From an uncultured Anaerolineales bacterium (lineage in GTDB: Bacteria; Chloroflexota; Anaerolineae; Anaerolineales; UBA11657), in assembly GCA_913031335.1 (NCBI GenBank), contig CAJWGI010000083.1:1-6360 (forward strand): a stretch of DNA of 6,360 nt, written 5' to 3'. Under the pieces are notes generated by a model. It was given only the letters and a program-made list of their open reading frames with translations, did not search any database and was not told the origin of the DNA. Positions 1 to 4,860 of the stretch are shown in pieces. Position 1 is the stretch's first letter, and each line of letters begins with the position of its first letter. The position numbers were made by a program, and so were the translations under genes.

Positions 1-125
1 AGGTCATAATCGAGCATGGCGTCATAGATCGGCATGATTGCGCCGCCCGGATAGCCGAAGATATGCTCCACGCCTTCGCGCACAAGCACCTCCATGGTTA
101 TTTGTGATCCGTTCAGTTTCGGCAT
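1..125 (-). CDS. ilvB: Acetolactate synthase (acetohydroxyacid synthase) large subunit, N-terminal fragment
   Basis: This is the 5' end of a minus-strand gene cut by the window edge; 41 codons are present, starting at the ATG at 125-123. The peptide opens MPKLNGSQ and contains EGVEHIFGYPGGAIMPIYDA, the signature start of the TPP-dependent acetolactate synthase catalytic subunit. This enzyme makes acetolactate or acetohydroxybutyrate, the first common step of Val/Leu/Ile synthesis, in the cytoplasm. The catalytic Glu and the cofactor-binding domains lie outside the window. A Shine-Dalgarno AGGAG at 138-134, 8 bases upstream, supports the start. The upstream control region (leader peptide rich in Leu, Val and Ile plus a terminator hairpin) independently supports a branched-chain biosynthetic role. 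From 41 residues, ilvB, ilvI and ilvG cannot be separated, and a related TPP decarboxylase is a remote alternative. Confidence 0.88.
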   Translation of the reverse strand, partial: MPKLNGSQITMEVLVREGVEHIFGYPGGAIMPIYDAMLDYD

Positions 126-133
126 TTTCAACT

Positions 134-138
134 CTCCT
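134..138 (-). promoter_or_regulatory. Ribosome binding site of the acetolactate synthase gene
   Basis: AGGAG, read on the minus strand within GAGAGGAGAG, lies 8 bases upstream of the ATG at 125-123. It is a good match at the optimal distance and fixes the start of the partial gene. Confidence 0.75.
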
Positions 139-201
139 CTCACGCGCGCGACCTGCCGCGAGTGCCGCCGACCGTGGTTCTTACCGCTGCTAGCCCACAG
201 A

Positions 202-245
202 AGCAAAAGAGCCGCTCCGTAGTGTGGGGCGGCTCCTGTTTTGCT
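202..245 (-). terminator. Attenuator: intrinsic terminator in the ilv leader
   Basis: On the minus strand, GAGCCGC (235-229) pairs with GCGGCTC (215-209). Two more G-C pairs lie inside, past one mismatch, around a 7-base loop. The downstream arm is followed directly by TTTTGCTT, a short U-run. Flanking arms AGCAAAA (245-239) and TTTTGCT (208-202) can lengthen the stem past a 3-base bulge. The hairpin lies after the leader peptide stop and about 75 bases before the acetolactate synthase start, which is where an attenuator belongs. It should form when Leu/Val/Ile tRNAs are charged, and be pre-empted when the upstream segment at 289-296 pairs with the 226-233 arm. The structure is read directly from the sequence; the regulatory role is inferred from leader-peptide context. 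Confidence 0.8.
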
Positions 246-309
246 CTCGCTTTGGCCTGGATGTTAGTGTGTGCTAACCCTGGCCGGTGCCGTCCCATGT
301 GCATTCGGC
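226..309 (-). promoter_or_regulatory. Alternative pairing segments (protector and antiterminator) of the ilv attenuator
   Basis: Read on the minus strand, segment 1 GCCG (309-306, inside leader codons 20-21) can pair with segment 2 CGGC (292-289). Segment 2, as GGGACGGC (296-289), can instead pair with segment 3 GCCGCCC (233-227) with one bulged A. Segment 3 is the ascending arm of the terminator. A ribosome stalled on the Leu/Val/Ile run (ending at 315) would cover segment 1 and free segment 2 to sequester segment 3, giving readthrough. The 1:2 stem is only 4 bp as drawn, so the exact competing fold is uncertain and no folding energy was computed. Confidence 0.55.
254..285 (-). other. Hairpin across the ilv leader-peptide stop codon
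   Basis: On the minus strand GGCC (285-282), GG (280-279) and GTTAG (278-274) pair with CTAAC (267-263), CC (260-259) and GGCC (257-254). This gives 11 bp with one A-A mismatch, a 2-base bulge and the 6-base loop CACACA. The leader TAA (266-264) lies in the distal arm, so a ribosome finishing the leader peptide would melt it. It would be nested inside the antiterminator helix and may bring segments 2 and 3 together. Its function is inferred. Confidence 0.5.
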
Positions 310-368
310 TGCTCCACAATGACTAGAAGCAAGACGATTACGGGTAGGACGAGCAGTGTAAAGGACAT
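264..368 (-). CDS. ilvL: ilv operon leader (attenuator) peptide, 34 aa
   Basis: A short minus-strand reading frame runs from ATG (368-366) to TAA (266-264). Residues 5-18 read LLVLPVIVLLLVIV: six Leu, five Val, two Ile and a single Pro. This is the hallmark of a branched-chain leader peptide, such as E. coli IlvL and IvbL, whose translation measures charged Leu/Val/Ile tRNA. The remainder is an ordinary hydrophilic tail ending VSTH. It sits 26-28 bases after the predicted transcription start and immediately before the terminator hairpin and the acetolactate synthase gene. No clear Shine-Dalgarno precedes the ATG, which is a weak point. A small hydrophobic membrane peptide is possible from composition alone, but the position and RNA structure make the leader role far more likely. 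The symbol is by analogy, not by sequence homology. Confidence 0.85.
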   Translation of the reverse strand: MSFTLLVLPVIVLLLVIVEQPNAHGTAPARVSTH

Positions 369-400
369 TTCTGTGCAGGCGTTTTTATCTCAGATATGCG

Positions 401-429
401 AGTCTACTGCAAGCGGAGGGTAATGTCAA
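401..429 (-). promoter_or_regulatory. Sigma-70-type promoter of the ilv leader and acetolactate synthase operon
   Basis: On the minus strand a perfect -35 TTGACA (429-424) is followed by an exactly 17-base spacer and -10 TAGACT (406-401; 4 of 6 consensus). Transcription would start near 394-396, about 27 bases before the leader ATG at 368. It lies 49 bases beyond the stop codon of the ANTAR gene on the same strand, so the ilv operon need not depend on readthrough from it. A weaker overlapping pair, TTGCAG (412-407) and GATAAA (389-384), is also present. Confidence 0.7.
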
Positions 430-478
430 GGCGATATTCCGGCCCCGATACTGGCCGCCTAAGCAAATTCCAACAGGT

Positions 479-1030
479 TCAATCGCCAAGAATCGCGCGC
501 GCCACTGCGCGCATGCTCTTTCGCGTGCGCCGGGCGCGTGCCTGTATGGAGAGAAACGCCTTCTGCTCGCTCATGCCCATGCGCATCAATTTTCCCTTGG
601 CGCGGTCAATCAGTTTGCGCGTTTCCAGCGCTTCTTCCAGTTCGTTCACGCGCGTGGAGAGCATCTGCTTTTCATTGAATCTCTCGACTGCCACGCTTAT
701 CCCCGCCTGCAGTGCGGGCAGGTGCAACGGTTTGAACACATAGCCGTAAATTGGAAGTTCGGAAAGGTCCGCAAGCGGGTTGGCTACGGCGTTCTCTACC
801 AGCAGCAGGATTGGAAGCGGGCGCGCTCGCGCCAGTTTCCGCGCAGTTTGTAATCCATCCCCGAAAGGCAAGTCGTTTGCCAGAATAGCCAGGTCGCAGG
901 CGTGCTGCCGCGCTAGGCTCAGCGCCTCGCGGCCATCAGCTGCAGCTGCCACTGTGTGGCCGAGCTGCTGCAGCATTTCCCGCAGTTCCCGGCGCACGCC
1001 GGTTTCGTTTTCAGCGATCAGGATGCGCAT
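479..1030 (-). CDS. ANTAR-domain response regulator with degenerate receiver (NasT/AmiR-like)
   Basis: This 183-residue cytoplasmic protein has a CheY-like receiver fold at about 2-118, a helical or coiled-coil linker at about 113-138, and an ANTAR RNA-binding domain at about 125-181. The ANTAR signature is clear: an Ala-rich helix RKLIDRAKGKLMRMGMSEQKA (138-158, shown here by its key residues A144, K145, G146, L148 and M149), then ARARRTRKSMRAVARAIL (164-181). Family members bind paired hexaloop hairpins in mRNA leaders and prevent termination, often in nitrogen genes. The receiver is atypical: the phosphoacceptor position is Ala51, in ILANDLP where ILD is normal, and the Thr/Ser switch position is Val78. 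Lys100 (FKP) and acidic Glu7/Glu9 remain. Signal input may therefore be a partner protein or ligand rather than phosphate. The ATG at 1030 lies about 19 bases after a good promoter, but the ribosome site is weak. It is divergent from glnE, and its position beside glnE and glnA suggests nitrogen control (inference). NasT is the closest well-known relative in type, but no NasS sensor is visible here. Confidence 0.88.
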   Translation of the reverse strand: MRILIAENETGVRRELREMLQQLGHTVAAAADGREALSLARQHACDLAILANDLPFGDGLQTARKLARARPLPILLLVENAVANPLADLSELPIYGYVFKPLHLPALQAGISVAVERFNEKQMLSTRVNELEEALETRKLIDRAKGKLMRMGMSEQKAFLSIQARARRTRKSMRAVARAILGD

Positions 1031-1055
1031 GGCGATGTCTTTCTAAACGTGGCCT

Positions 1056-1084
1056 ATTGTAGGGCAATAAAGGGCAACAGCCAA
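1056..1084 (-). promoter_or_regulatory. Predicted promoter of the ANTAR regulator gene
   Basis: On the minus strand -35 TTGGCT (1084-1079; 4 of 6) and -10 TACAAT (1061-1056; 5 of 6) are separated by 17 bases. Transcription would begin near 1049, leaving a 5' leader of about 19 bases before the ATG at 1030. That leader is too short to hold an ANTAR target of its own. Confidence 0.6.
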
Positions 1085-1099
1085 GACTGCGCTTATCGG

Positions 1100-1105
1100 T
1101 ATAAT
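1100..1105 (+). promoter_or_regulatory. Predicted -10 element of the glnE promoter
   Basis: A perfect TATAAT stands 14 bases before the first glnE ATG. Transcription would begin near 1112, giving a very short 5' leader that starts at about the Shine-Dalgarno. No good -35 lies 16-18 bases upstream (AACAGCC region, 1076-1083), and there is no TG extension, so an activator might be needed, or the match may be fortuitous. Confidence 0.45.
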
Positions 1106-1111
1106 CGGCTC

Positions 1112-1117
1112 GGAGAG
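1112..1117 (+). promoter_or_regulatory. Ribosome binding site of glnE (bears on start choice)
   Basis: GGAGAG precedes two consecutive ATG codons at 1120 and 1123. Counting from GGAG (1112-1115), the spacing is 4 bases to the first ATG and 7 to the second, so the second ATG is the better-placed start; the difference is one residue. Confidence 0.6.
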
Positions 1118-1119
1118 AG

Positions 1120-4100
1120 ATGATGGCGACCGTGGAGCTGGACGAACTATTGACCGACGCGCAGGCAAAAGATCTTTTTTCCGAGGTCACCTTCGCTGAC
1201 CAGCGCGCGGCGCGGCGCTGCCTGCAACGCCTGGCAAGCGCTCACGGGGTGCTGCCAGCGCTCTCTGCCGCTTTGCGGCCTATGCTGCGGGCGCTGAGCT
1301 CCGCCGCGGACGCGGACAGGGCGCTGGTTAATCTCGAGCGATTCACGCAACGGGTATCCAATCCGGTCGTGCTGTGGGAATACTTGCATAGTAACCCGCG
1401 CGTGATTGAGAAGCTGGTCACCCTCTTCTCCGGCAGCCAGTTTCTGGCGGAGATTCTGCTGCGCAATCCGCATTACGTGGAGCGTTGGGCGCAACACAAG
1501 CGCCTTGCCCAGCCAAAAGACGCAAGCCGCTTTTTGGAGGAGGCCCACGCCGCGCTTTTCGGCCTTGAGGGCAGTGATGACGCGGTCACTCCGCTGCAGC
1601 AGTACGATGCGCTGCGGCGCTTCCAGCGCGCTGAGTTGCTGCGCATCGGCACCTGCGACCTTCTGGACCTGTTCGACCTGCCCACAGTGGTCGGGCAGCT
1701 CTCGCGGTTGGCCGATAGCCTGGTGCGCGCCTGTCTAGAGTTGGTCTCTGCTCACACCGGCATGGGTGCAGATGGCTTCGTGGTAATTGCGCTGGGAAAA
1801 TTGGGCGGTGAGGAGTTGAACTACAGCTCCGACGTTGACCTTCTTTTCTTGGCTGACGCGAATGCGATGCGCTTCCAGCATCTGAGCACGCGTCTGATAG
1901 AGGCGCTTGGTAAGGTGACCGAGGAGGGCTTCCTCTACCGCGTCGACATGCGCTTGCGGCCCTGGGGCAGCAGCGGGTCGCTTGTGACTGCGCTGCCGGG
2001 GTATTTGAAATATTTGCGCGAGCACGCCCGCAGCTGGGAGAAACAGGCGCTGCTGAAAGCGCGTTCGATCGCCGGGGATCTGTCCCTAGGGGAGCGCATG
2101 CTGCAGCAGGCGCAGACACACCTTTTCGCGGCCGCCCCTGAAATGGTGCGCGCCGCCGTCCATTCGATGAAGAAGCGCACCGAATCACACTTGCGCCGCC
2201 GTGGGCGCGCGTGGGGGCAGGTAAAGCTGGGCGTCGGCTCTATCCGCGATGTGGAGTTTATCACCCAGTATTTGCAGCTTGCGAACGGCGCGGATCAGCC
2301 GGATATCCGCAGCCACAACACGCTGGCATCGCTCGCACTTCTGGGCGCGCACGGCCTACTGACACATGCTGAGCAGCGCGTGCTCACCGAGGGATACGCC
2401 TTTTTGCGCACGATTGAACACCACCTGCAGCTGATGCATTATCAGCAGACCTACGCGCTTCCGGACGATGCCGAGGCGCTGGCCTCGTTGGCCGCCCGGC
2501 TCGGGTTCACACGCAAGGAAGCGCGCGACGATTTCATCGCGCGATACCAGCAACACGGCGCCGCCATTCGCGGCGTCTACCGCCGCCATATCGAGGCCGA
2601 AGAAAGCCACCCGACTGCTGAAGCCGAAGAGCGGCTCGCCGGAAGCGCGATCCTGGAACGGCATGTGGCGCGCATGGCGCCCTCTTACGCACAGACTTTC
2701 GATGCGGCAGAAATTAGTCGGCACGCTGTCTTGAGTGGACGCCTTTCGGCAGATAACCTGGTGGAAATTGACGCCGTGCTACTCGATGACGGGCGCTGGC
2801 GCGTGACCATGGTGGGATACGATTACGTCGGCGAGCTCAGCCTGATTTGTGGGCTGTTGTTCGTGCACGGATGGAACATCGTCGATGGCCACGTGTTCAC
2901 GTATGAGCCTACTGAGAAAGAAACCTCCCTCGGCACCGATGAAACGCCGCCGCAGGCGCACGACGAGCGCCGCTCCAGAATCGTGGACGTTTTCACTCTG
3001 AAGCGCGTGGCGGTGCTTGCCGGTAACGTGCCGGATGCAGACGATTGGGATGAGTATCGCCGCGAGTTGGCCGCGTTGATGGCGCGGTTGGAGGCAGGCG
3101 ACCGGGAGGGCGCTCAGGGGGCGCTTGTGCGCCGGGTGGCGCGGACGCTGCGCGAGGTGCCTGAAGCGAGCGCACCGCTCTATCCCGTCGATATCAAGTT
3201 CGACAATCAGGTATCCGAACGCTACACAGTGCTAAACATTGCGGCCCCGGATACTCTCGGTTTCCTTTATGAGTTTGCCAACGCGCTGGCGCTCAATGGC
3301 GTTTATATCGCGCGAGTGGAAGTCGCCTCGGTGGGAGACCGCGTGCGCGATATTCTGTACGTCACCGATGCACGCGGCAGGAAAATCCTTTCCGAATCAA
3401 GGCGGCGGGAATTGCGCGCCGCCACTACGCTGGTGAAGCATTTCACGCACCTGTTGCCACGCTCTCCTAACCCCGAATCTGCGCTGCTGCACTTTCGCCA
3501 GTTCATTGCGCGGCTGATGGAGCGCCCCAGCTGGCCGGAGGAACTCGCCACGCTGGAGCGCCCGCGCGTTTTGGACGCGCTCGCCCGGCTTCTGGGTGTG
3601 AGCGATTTTCTCTGGGAAGATTTCCTGCGCATGCAGCACGACAACCTGCTGCCGGTGGTGCGTAATGTGGACGCCCTGACGGGCGCGAAATCGCGGGAGC
3701 AGCTCGGGGATGAGTTGGCGGTCGGCCTGCGCGCCGCGGATGGATACGCCGCTAAACGGGTTGCTCTGAACGCTTTCAAGGACCGCGAGATGTTTCGCAT
3801 CGACATGCGTCACATTCAAGGTGTCATCACCGAATTTGGCCAATTCTCTGCGGAGCTCTCCGATCTGGCGGAGGTGATTGTCCGCGCCGCGCATGAACTG
3901 TGCTGGGGCGAATTGCAGCCGCGGCACGGCCTGCCGCGAATGGATAACGGGACACCCTGCCCGCTGAGCGTGTGCGCGCTGGGAAAACTGGGCGGGCGCG
4001 AGTTAGGTTTCGCCTCCGATATTGAGCTGATTTTTGTCTACGGCGGAAGTGGCCAGAGCAGCGGGCCGGAGGAGATTTCCAACTCCGAGTTTTACGAGCA

Positions 4101-4809
4101 TTTTGTGCAGCGCTTTGTGGAGACCATTCAGGCAAAGCGAGAAGGGGTCTTCGAAGTGGATTTGCAGCTGCGCCCGTATGGCAGCGGCGGCAGCATGGCG
4201 GTCATGCTGCGGGCGTTTGAGCACTATTTCGCGCCGGACGGGCCAGCGTGGGATTACGAGCGCCAGGCGCTGCTGCGCCTGCGCCCGATTGCCGGCGACG
4301 CCGACCTCGGCAAGCGCCTGCTAACTTTGCGCGACGAATATGTGCACACCGGCGCGCAGTTTGACGTGGCCGCGATGCGCGCTATGCGCGAGCGCCAGCG
4401 CCGCCATCTGATCACTGCAGGAACCTTCAATGCCAAGTTCAGCGCCGGTGGGGTGGTGGACGTGGAATACCTGGTACAGGCGCTGCAGATAAACCATGCC
4501 CACAACGTTGACGGTTTGCGGCAGGCGAACACGCGCGAAGCCATGCAGGCGCTGCGTGCGGCCGATGTGCTCGCCGATGAGGATTTCGAGCAATTGCGGG
4601 ACGCGCATCAGTTTTTGCGATTGCTGATAAACGCATTGCGCATGGTGCGCGGCAACTCGCGAGACCTTACAGTGCCGCCCGCCGGCAGCGAGGAATTTGC
4701 CTTTCTGGCGCGGCGCTTGCGCTACCAGAGCGACCTGGACACGCTGGCGACCGACGTCGCACGCCACTCGCACAACGTGCGCGAAATTAATACTCGCCTG
4801 CTAGGTTAG
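1120..4809 (+). CDS. glnE: Bifunctional glutamine synthetase adenylyltransferase/adenylyl-removing enzyme GlnE with inserted tandem ACT domains
   Basis: This cytoplasmic enzyme adds AMP to, and removes it by phosphorolysis from, the regulatory Tyr of glutamine synthetase. Numbering is from the ATG at 1120, though the ATG at 1123 has better ribosome-site spacing. Residues about 1-500 form the adenylyl-removing half: GKLGG at 226-230, metal-binding D238 and D240, RVDMRLRPWGSSGS from 274, and GSIRDVEF at 373-380. Residues about 555-770 are two ACT domains absent from E. coli GlnE. Residues about 780-1229 form the adenylyl-transferring half: GKLGG at 955-959, D967 and E969, VDLQLRPYGSGGS from 1013, and GGVVDVEY at 1110-1117. 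The two halves repeat the same motif order, reflecting the known internal duplication. The length of 1229 against 946 in E. coli is largely explained by the insert. The frame is intact with no frameshift. The gene converges on glnA, its substrate gene, across 51 bases. Confidence 0.95.
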   Translation: MMATVELDELLTDAQAKDLFSEVTFADQRAARRCLQRLASAHGVLPALSAALRPMLRALSSAADADRALVNLERFTQRVSNPVVLWEYLHSNPRVIEKLVTLFSGSQFLAEILLRNPHYVERWAQHKRLAQPKDASRFLEEAHAALFGLEGSDDAVTPLQQYDALRRFQRAELLRIGTCDLLDLFDLPTVVGQLSRLADSLVRACLELVSAHTGMGADGFVVIALGKLGGEELNYSSDVDLLFLADANAMRFQHLSTRLIEALGKVTEEGFLYRVDMRLRPWGSSGSLVTALPGYLKYLREHARSWEKQALLKARSIAGDLSLGERMLQQAQTHLFAAAPEMVRAAVHSMKKRTESHLRRRGRAWGQVKLGVGSIRDVEFITQYLQLANGADQPDIRSHNTLASLALLGAHGLLTHAEQRVLTEGYAFLRTIEHHLQLMHYQQTYALPDDAEALASLAARLGFTRKEARDDFIARYQQHGAAIRGVYRRHIEAEESHPTAEAEERLAGSAILERHVARMAPSYAQTFDAAEISRHAVLSGRLSADNLVEIDAVLLDDGRWRVTMVGYDYVGELSLICGLLFVHGWNIVDGHVFTYEPTEKETSLGTDETPPQAHDERRSRIVDVFTLKRVAVLAGNVPDADDWDEYRRELAALMARLEAGDREGAQGALVRRVARTLREVPEASAPLYPVDIKFDNQVSERYTVLNIAAPDTLGFLYEFANALALNGVYIARVEVASVGDRVRDILYVTDARGRKILSESRRRELRAATTLVKHFTHLLPRSPNPESALLHFRQFIARLMERPSWPEELATLERPRVLDALARLLGVSDFLWEDFLRMQHDNLLPVVRNVDALTGAKSREQLGDELAVGLRAADGYAAKRVALNAFKDREMFRIDMRHIQGVITEFGQFSAELSDLAEVIVRAAHELCWGELQPRHGLPRMDNGTPCPLSVCALGKLGGRELGFASDIELIFVYGGSGQSSGPEEISNSEFYEHFVQRFVETIQAKREGVFEVDLQLRPYGSGGSMAVMLRAFEHYFAPDGPAWDYERQALLRLRPIAGDADLGKRLLTLRDEYVHTGAQFDVAAMRAMRERQRRHLITAGTFNAKFSAGGVVDVEYLVQALQINHAHNVDGLRQANTREAMQALRAADVLADEDFEQLRDAHQFLRLLINALRMVRGNSRDLTVPPAGSEEFAFLARRLRYQSDLDTLATDVARHSHNVREINTRLLG
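2758..3417 (+). other. GlnD-like tandem ACT module inside glnE (residues 547-766)
   Basis: ACT1 spans about residues 559-597, with beta strand RWRVTMVGYDYVG, a helix through LLFVHGWNI, and strand VDGHVFTYEP. A helical spacer of about 100 residues follows (RRSRIVDVF onward). Next comes KFDNQVS (693-699) and ACT2, about 701-766, with TVLNIAAPDTLGFLYEFANA and then GDRVRDILYVTD (739-750). The order ACT1, helical spacer, FDN..S, ACT2 ending in a YVTD strand matches the C-terminus of GlnD uridylyltransferases, where this pair senses glutamine. The similarity is judged by eye from family patterns. Ligand binding in this protein is inferred. Confidence 0.8.
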
Positions 4810-4820
4810 GGGAGGGCTGC

Positions 4821-4852
4821 CGGGGTGTGAGGACGCGCGTCCCCACACCCCG
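4821..4852. terminator. Bidirectional hairpin between convergent glnE and glnA
   Basis: CGGGGTGTG (4821-4829) pairs with CACACCCCG (4844-4852). After one mismatch, GGAC (4831-4834) pairs with GTCC (4839-4842) around a GCGC loop, for 13 bp in total. The hairpin fills the centre of the 51-base gap and reads the same way on both strands, so it can serve both transcripts. No U-run follows on either side, so it may block antisense readthrough or protect 3' ends rather than act as a textbook intrinsic terminator. Confidence 0.6.
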
Positions 4853-4860
4853 CGAGGTGT

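Noticed and set aside
254..285. Possible half of an ANTAR RNA target (6-base loop)
   Set aside because: The loop CACACA lacks the G expected at loop position 4, and no adjacent second hexaloop hairpin was found, so the hairpin is better explained as part of the ilv attenuator.
440..457. Hairpin CGGCC / GGCCG downstream of the ANTAR gene on the minus strand
   Set aside because: It has only 5 bp with an 8-base loop and is followed by GGAATATCGCC rather than a U-run, so it is too weak to call a terminator.
396..743. Plus-strand frame of 115 codons opposite the ANTAR gene
   Set aside because: It lies mostly antisense to a clearly recognised gene, its product is Arg/Ser-rich low-complexity with no domain, and it has no ribosome site; it is typical of a GC-rich shadow frame.
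1586..2188. Minus-strand frame of 200 codons inside glnE
   Set aside because: Its product is rich in Arg, Pro, Ser and Ala with no recognisable motif, and it is fully antisense to the conserved GlnE catalytic region; it is a composition artefact. The same applies to the other antisense frames within glnE, such as 3303-3806 and 3397-3927.
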